64,000 nucleotides of DNA from Sulfitobacter sp. M39 (lineage in GTDB: Bacteria > Pseudomonadota > Alphaproteobacteria > Rhodobacterales > Rhodobacteraceae). Every line of letters begins with the position of its first letter. Positions within the stretch are counted from its first letter, which is position 1. The translations under genes were made by a program, and so were the position numbers. The notes below the pieces were generated by a model. That model did not search any database, was not told the origin of the DNA, and was given only the letters and a program-made list of their open reading frames with translations. Shown one piece after another: positions 9,030-16,460 of the stretch. The stretch lies in the NCBI RefSeq assembly GCF_021735935.1, contig NZ_WMDZ01000001.1:1240001-1304000 (forward strand), written 5' to 3'.

Positions 9030-9728
9030 TCAGGCCGCTCGGCGACCTAAATGCTGTGTTGCGCGTCCGATGTCGCGCTGTGCTATTTCATTGAGTGAAA
9101 CGGCCAATGTGTTCATCGGATCACGCAGCGACGGGATGACCCTGTCCAACGTCGTGTGAACATTCTCATCGATTGGGCCAAGGGAAAGGTCGCGGTGAAA
9201 CGCATCGACGGCTGCTGCCCCTGCGGCCAGATCGCCCTCCACCAAAATCAGCGCATGGGCCAGAATGCGGCGCTGCCCGTTGCCAACAGGGCGTATGCGC
9301 TGTGCCGTGCCAACGACCTTACGGCCCTTCAGGGACAGATTCCATGTGCCGTCGCAAAAGCTGTTCGGGGTCGCTCCCGTGGTCCAACCGGCAGGTATTG
9401 CGTCCTGAATGATCTGTGTAATCAGGCGGTATCCATCCTCGATGGTGAATGTCCGATCAGTGGTAAACGCCAGCGCGAGGTTCATGACCCCCGGCCCTTG
9501 GGGGACCGCGCCGCCGCCTGTGGGGCGCAGATACAACGGCCAGCCGCGCGTAGCTGAATTGCGTTTCGCCACGTCAAACCCGGGCCTGCGCCGGAGGTTC
9601 GCCGGACAGACCAACGCGCGGCGGCGCGGGCTCCAGAGACAGGTTACAGGACCCTGCGCCGTGAAGGCCGCTGCCTCAAGGGCAAGCCCCTCGGCCACGC
9701 CCTCCACATATTCGAGGGGTGCGTTCAC
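9030..9728 (-). CDS. Lipoate-protein ligase-like protein (BPL/LplA/LipB fold)
   Basis: A 232-residue protein with the biotin/lipoate attachment fold: 'RPTGGGAVPQGPGVMNLAL' (about 68-86) is the RRxxGGG-type substrate loop, and 'GRKVVGTAQRI' near 130-140 holds the conserved Lys. It probably attaches or transfers lipoate (or octanoate) to the stand-alone lipoyl domain made two genes upstream. It starts inside the E2 stop codon (ATGA overlap at 9725-9728), so translation is coupled. The length is shorter than full LplA, with no separate C-terminal accessory domain. A dedicated ligase inside such an operon is seen in some acetoin/2-oxoacid dehydrogenase clusters. Specificity is inferred from context. 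Confidence 0.8.
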   Translation of the reverse strand: MNAPLEYVEGVAEGLALEAAAFTAQGPVTCLWSPRRRALVCPANLRRRPGFDVAKRNSATRGWPLYLRPTGGGAVPQGPGVMNLALAFTTDRTFTIEDGYRLITQIIQDAIPAGWTTGATPNSFCDGTWNLSLKGRKVVGTAQRIRPVGNGQRRILAHALILVEGDLAAGAAAVDAFHRDLSLGPIDENVHTTLDRVIPSLRDPMNTLAVSLNEIAQRDIGRATQHLGRRAA

Positions 9729-10396
9729 ACCGCCATCCTTTCGATCTCTTCGCAGATGGAAGTCAGCAGATCACCCGCTGGTGCGCCATCAAGCGCGCGA
9801 TGATCAAAGGTCAGCGACAGGCCCACATGGGGGCGCAGTTCGATCCCACCATCCTCGCCCCGCATCGCGCGATCCGTCATACGCCCAATGCCAAGAATGC
9901 AGATTTGCCCCGCATTGATGATCGGAGTGAAATGTTCCACCCGCGTCAGGCCGAGGTTGGAGACGGTGAATGTGCCGCCGGTCATTTCTGTCACGGTCAG
10001 CTTGTTGGTCTTCGCCCGCGCGGCCAGATCCTGCCTCGCCGCGCGAAGCTCGGCCACGTCCATCGCATCAGCGCCGAACATGGCAGGTGCGACCAAGAGA
10101 TTACCGGGCAAGGCGATGGCCACCGACAGGTCAACCGCATCAGACAAATGCACCTCGCGCCCCTCGACCCGGCCGTTTGCCTCGGGGTTCTTTTTCAGGG
10201 CGCGCACCACGGCCAACATCAACAGATCCTCAACAGAAACCTTGGTGCCTGCCGCGCCCAGACGAGTTTTTTCGGCCATCAGCGCCGTCGCATCGGCGCT
10301 ACCGTGGTGGGTCAGTTGCGCGCCTGTCGCGAGGCTTTTCACCATGGCATCCGCGATCATGCCGCGCACGCCTTTGAGGGGAACAACCTTGGTCAT
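9725..10396 (-). CDS. Bare E2 acyltransferase core of a 2-oxoacid/acetoin dehydrogenase
   Basis: A 223-residue 2-oxoacid dehydrogenase acyltransferase catalytic domain. The active-site signature is 'FDHRALDGAPAGDLL' near residue 200, with His and Asp present, and 'GGTFTVSNLGL' marks the core fold. It begins directly with 'VVPLKGVRGMIADAM', so both the lipoyl domain and the peripheral E1/E3-binding domain normally fused to E2 are missing; the lipoyl domain is encoded by the gene just upstream. It overlaps that gene and the ligase gene by ATGA. The reaction is acyl (acetyl) transfer from lipoate to CoA. No E3 gene is present here. Confidence 0.88.
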   Translation of the reverse strand: MTKVVPLKGVRGMIADAMVKSLATGAQLTHHGSADATALMAEKTRLGAAGTKVSVEDLLMLAVVRALKKNPEANGRVEGREVHLSDAVDLSVAIALPGNLLVAPAMFGADAMDVAELRAARQDLAARAKTNKLTVTEMTGGTFTVSNLGLTRVEHFTPIINAGQICILGIGRMTDRAMRGEDGGIELRPHVGLSLTFDHRALDGAPAGDLLTSICEEIERMAV

Positions 10397-10626
10397 TCGA
10401 CCGAACCAATGACTGCACCCTTGGGCACAACGGCGTCTGCTTCTTCCTTGATCCGCAGGGTGCCAGAGGCAGGTGCGTTGATCTCGTATTGCACCTTGGC
10501 GGTCATAATCTCGACCACCAGCGCGCCCTCCTCGACGGTTGCGCCATCATCGGCAAGCCAGCCGGTGATCACTGTTTCTTCGTCCTCTTCCCAGAGGTCG
10601 GATGGGATGACGATATCTGTTGCCAT
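10393..10626 (-). CDS. Stand-alone lipoyl-domain protein
   Basis: A 77-residue single lipoyl domain. The lipoylated residue should be Lys44 in 'EIMTAKVQYEI', placed on the hairpin as in E2 lipoyl domains and GcvH, and the C-terminal half repeats the fold ('GTLRIKEEADAVVPKGAVIG'). It would act as the swinging arm of the dehydrogenase, carrying acyl groups from E1 to the separate E2 core. I chose ATG at 10626, preceded by an AAAGGAC ribosome site; an upstream start at 10662 adds residues that do not belong to the fold. Its stop overlaps the E2 start. It lies 76 bases after E1 beta. Confidence 0.88.
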   Translation of the reverse strand: MATDIVIPSDLWEEDEETVITGWLADDGATVEEGALVVEIMTAKVQYEINAPASGTLRIKEEADAVVPKGAVIGSVE

Positions 10627-10702
10627 TTGAAGTGTCCTTTCCTGTTCGGGGTCGCGTTGCATGCGACCCCGTTGATCAGTGATTTGTAGGTTTTGGTTTG
10701 GC

Positions 10703-11722
10703 TCAGGCCGCTTGCATCTCGTCCCAGGCAGCGACGATCTTGTCAGGGTTGGGCAGGCAGAACTGCTCCATCACCCGCGCGAATGGGATCGGCACATCAG
10801 GGAAGGCAACGCGTTTTGGCGCGGCCTTGAGGACCGAGATATCATGCTCGGTCACGGTTGCGATGATTTCGCCGGACAGGCCGTAGCTCATATAGTCCTC
10901 GTCAACGACAATCAGCCTGCCGGTCTTGGCGACGCTGGCGCGGATGGTGTCGCGGTCCAGCGGAACAAGGCTAACAAGATCGACGACCTCCGCGCCGACA
11001 CCTTGTTCTTCAAGCTTTTTTGCCGCCTTCAACGCGTTGTGAACGCCCATGCCGCAGCTGACGATGCTTACGTCCTTGCCTTCGCGCACGACTTTGGCCT
11101 TGCCGATTTCCAGCGTGTAGGGCTCTTCCGGCACATGCACGGTTGCCCCCGCCTCGGTGCCAAGCCAACCCATCCCCTGCAAACCTTTGTGGTACATGTA
11201 AACCACCGGACTGTCGTCGCGCATGGCAGCTGTCATCAATCCCTTGGCGTCATAGGCATTGGACGGGGCAACAACCTTCATCCCCGGCAGGTGCGCGAAT
11301 GTGCCGTAGAGACATTGCGAATGCTGCCCACCATCAGAATAGCCACCACCGGTTGAGGTCATGAGCACCATCGGCACCTTCACGTTGCCGCCGGAGAAAT
11401 AGATGTTCTTGGCCATCAGATTGTAGATCGCATCAAAGCAGACGCCAAAGAAGTCGACGAACATCAGCTCGACCACAGGGCGCATGCCATCCTGCGCTGC
11501 TCCTACGGCTGCACCGATAAAGGCGGTCTCCGAAATCGGAGTGTCGCGGATGCGTTCCGCCCCAAACTCCTCGATTAACCCACGGGTGTTGCCATAGACG
11601 CCACCCAGAGGGCCGATGTCCTCGCCCATCACGAAGACGGACGGGTCGATGCGCATTTCCTGTGCGGTGGCTTCTGCCATAGCACGGGCGATGGTAAGTT
11701 TTCTCTCATTGGATTTAGTCAT
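10703..11722 (-). CDS. Dehydrogenase E1 component, beta subunit (AcoB-like)
   Basis: A 339-residue transketolase-fold subunit. It has the N-terminal pyrimidine-binding domain ('FVMGEDIGPLGGVYGNTRGL', residues 29-48) and a C-terminal transketolase domain ('GKDVSIVSCGMGVHNALKAA', 'VVDLVSLVPLDRDTIRASV'). The conserved Glu of 'GEDIG' activates thiamin diphosphate. With the alpha subunit 15 bases upstream it forms the E1 heterotetramer that decarboxylates a 2-oxoacid or cleaves acetoin. The AcoR-like regulator and bare E2 favour an acetoin-type complex, but pyruvate or a branched substrate cannot be excluded. Located in the cytoplasm. Confidence 0.9.
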   Translation of the reverse strand: MTKSNERKLTIARAMAEATAQEMRIDPSVFVMGEDIGPLGGVYGNTRGLIEEFGAERIRDTPISETAFIGAAVGAAQDGMRPVVELMFVDFFGVCFDAIYNLMAKNIYFSGGNVKVPMVLMTSTGGGYSDGGQHSQCLYGTFAHLPGMKVVAPSNAYDAKGLMTAAMRDDSPVVYMYHKGLQGMGWLGTEAGATVHVPEEPYTLEIGKAKVVREGKDVSIVSCGMGVHNALKAAKKLEEQGVGAEVVDLVSLVPLDRDTIRASVAKTGRLIVVDEDYMSYGLSGEIIATVTEHDISVLKAAPKRVAFPDVPIPFARVMEQFCLPNPDKIVAAWDEMQAA

Positions 11723-11737
11723 GTCTCTCCCTCCCGT

Positions 11738-12727
11738 TTATGCCGCGAACACACGCGTCAGCGCGTCTTCTGGGGCTGCATCATCGCTTTCGCGGGCAAA
11801 TTTGATCGCGGCGTCAACGCGCGCGGCAGATTCTTCCTCGATCGTGCTCAGTTCCGCCTCGCTGGCAGCACCTTCGGCGAGCAATCTTTCACGCATTTTC
11901 GGGATCGGGTCCTTTTCAAATAGCGCGTCTTTCTCGCCTTCAGGGCGGTAGGCTTCGGCGTCCCCCATAAAGTGGCCCGCTAAACGGTAGGTTTCACATT
12001 CCAGCAGCGATGGGCCTTCACCTGCTCGTGCCCGCGCGATCGCCTCGCCTGCTGCTTCATAGATGGCGTAGGGGTCGTTGCCCTCAATCCGTTTGCCGGG
12101 GATGCCGTAGGCCGCGGCGCGGTCTGCGTGGCTGCCGATGCTGCTGGCGGTTTTCTTGGCGACAGAAATGCCCCAGCCGTTATCCTCGACCACGCAAATA
12201 AAGGGCAGATTCCAAACGGCAGCGAGGTTCATCGCCTCGTGCCAGCCGCCCTGGTTCACCGCGCCTTCACCGACGAAGGCAACGGCAACGCCCGGCTTGC
12301 CCTGCATCTTGCGGCTGAGCGCCGCGCCGACGGCGGGGCCCATGCCCTGCGCAATAATGCCGGAACAGGCAAAGTTCACATCATCATCAAACAGATGCAT
12401 ATGCCCGCCGCGACCGCCGGACAGGCCGGTTTTCTTACCGAAAATCTCGGCGGCCATTTTGTCCAGGTCAACGCCCTTGGCGATGGCTTGATGGTGTGGA
12501 CGGTGGGTGGCTGTGACCACATCCTCGGGAGTCAGGTGCGCACAAACCCCCACCGCCACTGGCTCCTGCCCGTCGGACAGGTGCATTTCACCGGGAATCG
12601 GCCCGTTGGCCATGTTGAACGCCGGTGATTTTCCTTCGAAATAGATCTTCGCAATGGCCTCTTCGAACCTCCGGCTCGTGACCATATTGCGATACATCCA
12701 ATGTTGTTCTTCGCGTGTCGGTGACAT
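11738..12727 (-). CDS. Dehydrogenase E1 component, alpha subunit (AcoA-like)
   Basis: A 329-residue thiamin diphosphate-dependent E1 alpha subunit. The cofactor motif, usually GDG...NN, reads GEG near residue 150 ('GEGAVNQG') and ends 'VEDNGWG', a variant of the usual 'CENNGYG'. 'GGRGGHMHLFD' near 104 is the conserved phosphate-binding loop. The first gene of the operon alpha-beta-lipoyl-E2-ligase-(DUF1330). Start ATG at 12727 is preceded by GGGAGGAGGAATTC. The promoter region upstream contains a palindrome at 12841-12865. Likely part of an acetoin-type dehydrogenase; E3 must come from elsewhere in the genome. Confidence 0.9.
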   Translation of the reverse strand: MSPTREEQHWMYRNMVTSRRFEEAIAKIYFEGKSPAFNMANGPIPGEMHLSDGQEPVAVGVCAHLTPEDVVTATHRPHHQAIAKGVDLDKMAAEIFGKKTGLSGGRGGHMHLFDDDVNFACSGIIAQGMGPAVGAALSRKMQGKPGVAVAFVGEGAVNQGGWHEAMNLAAVWNLPFICVVEDNGWGISVAKKTASSIGSHADRAAAYGIPGKRIEGNDPYAIYEAAGEAIARARAGEGPSLLECETYRLAGHFMGDAEAYRPEGEKDALFEKDPIPKMRERLLAEGAASEAELSTIEEESAARVDAAIKFARESDDAAPEDALTRVFAA

Positions 12728-12840
12728 GAATTCCTCCTCCCATGTGCACGGCTTATCTGCCGCATGAACGTTTGGGTGAGGATTGAACGTGGTGAGTTAC
12801 GGAACAACGAAGATGATGTCGAAACAGGGGATGAGCATCA

Positions 12841-12865
12841 AAACTGTCTCACCGTGAGACAGTTT
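12841..12865. promoter_or_regulatory. Palindromic regulator site before the dehydrogenase operon
   Basis: AAACTGTCTCA and TGAGACAGTTT are perfect 11-bp inverted arms around CCG, and a third half-site TGAGACAA follows directly. It lies 114 bases upstream of the E1 alpha start and 250 bases upstream of the enoyl-CoA hydratase start, between divergent genes. A TGTCTCA/TGAGACA dyad suits the dimeric Fis-type domain of the AcoR-like protein nearby. The match to that regulator is inference. Confidence 0.6.
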
Positions 12866-13115
12866 GAGACAACTTGATCCAAAAGATGACGCAACTCGAG
12901 CAGGGGTCAGCCAGCGCGCGGCAGGCAACGACCGCAATCGACTGAGCAACAAAGCCGTCACACACATTTATATTCAAAAACCGAATTCTGTAGCCAGCTT
13001 CATCCCCGTTTATTCGAAGTTGGGATTAAATCAACATAGAGCTCACCGAAAAGGAACCATCTCGGTTCACAACTCAAGCCTTGTGCAAAACAGGGCACCA
13101 CAACGGAGCGAAACT

Positions 13116-13961
13116 ATGAAGTACGAGAATTTCACAACCTTTAGCGTCGATGTCAAAGATGCCATTGCTACCGTGACGTTCGATTACGGAACGGTCAACA
13201 TTCAGGGGCAAGAGATGCTCGCCGACCTCAACAGCCTTGCCATGCGGCTTGAGAGGGACCGCGATACGAAGGTTGTTATCTTCCAGTCGGCGCATCCCGA
13301 AATCTGGGTGGCGCATTATGATACGGAGCTCCTCAAAGATATGGCGATCGAAGCCGTTTCGCGCGAGAATGCGGTATTGCTTGATCTACAAATGGTCTGC
13401 GAACGGATCAGCAGGGTGCCGCAAGCGACCATTGCCAAGCTGGAAGGTTTTGCACGTGGCGGCGGCCATGAACTGGCACTGGCGCTCGATATGAGGTTCG
13501 CCGCACGCGGCAAGTACAAGTTTATGCAAATGGAAGTCGGCATGGGCATCCTGCCCTGTGGAGGCGGCGCGTCTCGTATGGCCCGTCAAACCGGTTTGGG
13601 CAAAGCGTTGGAAATTATCCTTAGTGCAAATGATTACGACGCGGACGATGCGGAACGCATGGGCACAATCAACAAGGCGCTTGAGCCCGATGAGATCGGC
13701 CCCTACGTTGACGCTCTGGCGCAGCGCATTTCCAAATTTCCCGCGGCTTCGATTAACGCCTGCAAGCAGATGGTCTACGAATCTATCGACAAATCAATTG
13801 AAGAAGCTCTGAAGGCAGAGGCCTATTGGCTTTATCAAGCGACCAGCAAGACCCCAGCCATCAAACGTTTCACAGTCGCTGACGAACAGGGGCTCGAACA
13901 TGACATCGAAAACCAGCGCAATTGGGGAGATTTGGTCATGAAGGTACAGGACATCAACTAA
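13116..13961 (+). CDS. Enoyl-CoA hydratase/isomerase family protein
   Basis: A 281-residue crotonase-fold protein. The family features are 'ATVTFDYGTVNIQGQEML' (residues 18-35), 'FARGGGHELALALDMRFAA' (the oxyanion-hole helix) and 'GILPCGGGASRMARQTG'. In typical hydratases two Glu act in catalysis; here the second region reads 'EVGMGILPCGGGASRMAR', so the exact reaction is not clear and may be isomerase, hydrolase or a non-CoA reaction. I chose ATG at 13116 because GGAG sits 8 bases ahead; the open frame begins earlier at 12864 without support. A rho-independent terminator follows. The gene is divergent from the dehydrogenase operon. Confidence 0.85.
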   Translation: MKYENFTTFSVDVKDAIATVTFDYGTVNIQGQEMLADLNSLAMRLERDRDTKVVIFQSAHPEIWVAHYDTELLKDMAIEAVSRENAVLLDLQMVCERISRVPQATIAKLEGFARGGGHELALALDMRFAARGKYKFMQMEVGMGILPCGGGASRMARQTGLGKALEIILSANDYDADDAERMGTINKALEPDEIGPYVDALAQRISKFPAASINACKQMVYESIDKSIEEALKAEAYWLYQATSKTPAIKRFTVADEQGLEHDIENQRNWGDLVMKVQDIN

Positions 13962-13987
13962 GACCTATCTCTTGGACCAACACTCAG

Positions 13988-14022
13988 GAACCGCGCCGGT
14001 ATTCACGGCGCGGTTCTTTCCG
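13988..14022 (+). terminator. Rho-independent terminator after the enoyl-CoA hydratase gene
   Basis: GAACCGCGCCG (13988-13998) pairs with CGGCGCGGTTC (14006-14016) over 11 bp with a 7-base loop, followed by TTTCCGTTT. Confidence 0.8.
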
Positions 14023-14051
14023 TTTGGTCGCCCTCCGCGATAAAATGACAT

Positions 14052-14087
14052 AATTATCCTCTAAATCAGAAAACTGAACTCTGATTT
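14052..14087. promoter_or_regulatory. Probable LysR operator, copy 2
   Basis: AATTAT-(C)-CTC-(T)-AAATCA-(G)-AAAA-(C)-TGAACTCT repeats the element at 4768-4803 with isolated substitutions. It lies 67 bases before the MDR oxidoreductase start, which suggests co-regulation of that gene with the CmcJ-like/SDR pair. Confidence 0.55.
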
Positions 14088-14153
14088 GCACCGATTACCT
14101 TACACATCAGATATGTTATCTCTCTGACAGCAAATAAACGAAAGGAAAACCCG

Positions 14154-15140
14154 ATGAAAACCATGGCACTCTCCGAATACGGACCCGCCTCCACCTTTGC
14201 GTTGACCGAGCTGGCAAAGCCAACCGCAGACACCGGTCATGTGATTGTTCGCGTTCAAGCAACCAGCATCAACACGATCGACATGATGATCCGCAATATG
14301 GGTACGGACCTCGGTTTTGCCCCCGCTACACCTGCTGTTTTGGGCATGGATTTTGCCGGAACGATCGAAGAAGTCGGTGAAGGCGTGACCGGTTTCGCCG
14401 TGGGCGACGAAGTATATGGCTGCGCCGGTGGTCTGGCCGACCTTCAGGGCGCTCTGGCGGAATACATGCCGGCTGATGCACGGCTGATCGCAAAAAAGCC
14501 CAAATCCTTGTCCATGCGTGAAGCGGCCGCGATCCCTTTGGTCGGGATCACCGCTTATGAGGGGCTCAAGCGGGCTGGCGTAAGCAAGGGCCAGAACGTG
14601 CTTGTGCATGGTGGTTCTGGCGGTGTCGGGCACATCGGCGTGCAATTGGCGCGTGAGTTCGGCGCAGATGTCTATGCCACCGACAACGGCGACGAACGTC
14701 TGTCCGTTGTGCGCGCTCTTGGTGCCGAAGCGATCGATTTCAAAGCGGAGTCCGTCGAGGACTACGTCGCCAAGCATACTGACGGCAAAGGTTTTGACGC
14801 GGTGCTGGATACAGTGGGGGCTGGCAACCTGACGAATTCGTTTAACGCGGTCGCCCTGAACGGCCATGTGGCCACGACGCTCGCGCTGGCAGAGCTTGAC
14901 CTGTCACCGGCCCACCTCAAGGGTGCCTCGCTTCACATCGTTTTCATGCTGATCCCAATGTTGCATGACAAAGACCGCGCAGACCACGGTGCAATCCTGG
15001 CCGAACTGGCAAAGCTGGTTGATAGCGGCGCACTGAAACCGGTGGTGGATGAGCCCCAGTTTACCCTTGAAGAGGTCGGTGCAGCCTATGACCGGCTTGC
15101 CAGCGGCAAGGCAATCGGCAAGGTGGTCGTAGACGTATAA
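14154..15140 (+). CDS. MDR-superfamily NADP-dependent oxidoreductase
   Basis: A 328-residue medium-chain dehydrogenase/reductase of the zinc-free quinone-reductase type. The nucleotide loop 'HGGSGGVGHIGVQLAREFGADV' lies near residue 155, and the GroES-like N-terminal half ends with 'VGDEVYGCAGG'. The Cys/His zinc ligands of alcohol dehydrogenases are absent. It should reduce an enone or quinone with NADPH. AAAGGAAAA precedes the ATG. It carries the operator shared with the CmcJ-like/SDR promoter and is followed by a strong terminator, so it is probably a single-gene unit. Confidence 0.88.
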   Translation: MKTMALSEYGPASTFALTELAKPTADTGHVIVRVQATSINTIDMMIRNMGTDLGFAPATPAVLGMDFAGTIEEVGEGVTGFAVGDEVYGCAGGLADLQGALAEYMPADARLIAKKPKSLSMREAAAIPLVGITAYEGLKRAGVSKGQNVLVHGGSGGVGHIGVQLAREFGADVYATDNGDERLSVVRALGAEAIDFKAESVEDYVAKHTDGKGFDAVLDTVGAGNLTNSFNAVALNGHVATTLALAELDLSPAHLKGASLHIVFMLIPMLHDKDRADHGAILAELAKLVDSGALKPVVDEPQFTLEEVGAAYDRLASGKAIGKVVVDV

Positions 15141-15164
15141 CGCACCACAAGGCACGTGCGACAT

Positions 15165-15200
15165 GGCGCGGCGAGCTTCAGCTCGCCGCGCCTTTCGTTT
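15165..15200 (+). terminator. Rho-independent terminator after the MDR gene
   Basis: GGCGCGGCGAGC (15165-15176) and GCTCGCCGCGCC (15181-15192) form a perfect 12-bp stem with a TTCA loop, followed by TTTCGTTT. Confidence 0.88.
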
Positions 15201-15359
15201 GTGAAGATATGATTTTGAAGAGGAATCCCACCTTAACGCAAATCGCTGATTATATCCATTATACGAATTTTGATTACAAAATATGTCCATTTACCACGCA
15301 AATATCGATCAATAAGTGTTGTGTATCAAACCCGCACCAATATAATTAGGATGCCCCAA

Positions 15360-16271
15360 ATGACCCTTTCATCTCTTCAACAAGCCCGCGCCGTTGCCCG
15401 TCCAAGCCGGGAACAAATGCTTAACCGCGATATCTCTGTCCAACAATTCTGGGACCAGAACCGCGATCTGTTTGAAAGCGCTTGGTGGGAATGGCAGACG
15501 GAGAACGAGGCTAAGCTGCCTCAGCTCGACAGCTCTATTTTCGATCCGAAACTGCGCGCGGCTGTGGAACAAGCTTGGGCAGATCCGACAGCCGAAGGAG
15601 CGGTTAAGGATCTTTGGGAAGAGGTATTTCCCGGCGTCTATCGCGCGCAATTTTTTAATGTCGAACGCCTTGCGGCCCTGCGTGAATACCTTGACGGCGT
15701 TGCCGATGCGGACATCCCATTGCGCCCCCCTTATGGGATCGTTTTGAACCGCGGTGGCGCTATGCTTGACCCGCGCTCCGAAGGGTATCTTGCGGCACCC
15801 GGGTTTCAGGGCTTCTATCGCGAGATGATGGACGCCTACATGCGGCCGGTATCGCGACTGCTATTTCCTGACGTCGTGGGCTACGACACACAGACATTCG
15901 GGTTCTCTATCCGCTGGCAGGCCAGCAAGGACACATCCTTGCGCCCCCATTCGGATGCCTCTGCGGTGACATTGAACATCAACCTGAACCTGCCCGATGA
16001 AGGGTACTCCGGTTCTGCGGTAAGCTTCATTGATCCGGTTTCACGCCGCGTTGAAAAACTGACGTTCGAACCCGGTACCGCCTTGATCCACCACGGGAGC
16101 GTCCCGCACGCGTCCGAGCCGATCACTGAGGGCGAACGCTATAACTTTGTTCTGTGGCTGTATGGCCAGCAGGGGCAGATCCCGCATGGCGGAATCCAAA
16201 CGCCGCAAATTTCGGCCAAAGACAGGTGGTCGGTACCAACGGAAAAGTTTGACAACTTCGCGCCGTTCTGA
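15360..16271 (+). CDS. Fe(II)/2-oxoglutarate-type oxygenase
   Basis: A protein of about 303 residues whose centre holds 'LRPHSDAS', giving the HxD iron ligands, followed about 50 residues later by 'IHHGSVPHASEPITEGERYNFVLW', giving the distal His and the Arg that binds the 2-oxoglutarate carboxylate. This is the prolyl-4-hydroxylase-like jelly-roll pattern. I prefer ATG at 15360, with AGGA 8 bases ahead; ATG 15351 and the open frame from 15270 are less likely. The substrate is unknown. It sits between the MDR gene and the cNMP-flavin reductase and may belong to the same metabolic island. Confidence 0.8.
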   Translation: MTLSSLQQARAVARPSREQMLNRDISVQQFWDQNRDLFESAWWEWQTENEAKLPQLDSSIFDPKLRAAVEQAWADPTAEGAVKDLWEEVFPGVYRAQFFNVERLAALREYLDGVADADIPLRPPYGIVLNRGGAMLDPRSEGYLAAPGFQGFYREMMDAYMRPVSRLLFPDVVGYDTQTFGFSIRWQASKDTSLRPHSDASAVTLNINLNLPDEGYSGSAVSFIDPVSRRVEKLTFEPGTALIHHGSVPHASEPITEGERYNFVLWLYGQQGQIPHGGIQTPQISAKDRWSVPTEKFDNFAPF

Positions 16272-16460
16272 GGCCGGGCTGTCCCTTAAGATAGCGACAC
16301 ATTCGGGCGGTTCAGGTCGCCGGAATGTGCGACGGGAATAACGTGCGGCACGCCTGTAATATAAGGTTCATTGAGCGTCTGTGCATCTTGCGTCTATCCT
16401 CATCAACGGAGACGCGACGCGGCAAGAGCAAGCAATGAACAGCAAAAAGGGACGCCAAGC

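Noticed and set aside
12864..13115. Upstream extension of the enoyl-CoA hydratase
   Set aside because: Runs through the palindrome and has no crotonase similarity; ATG 13116 has a ribosome site.
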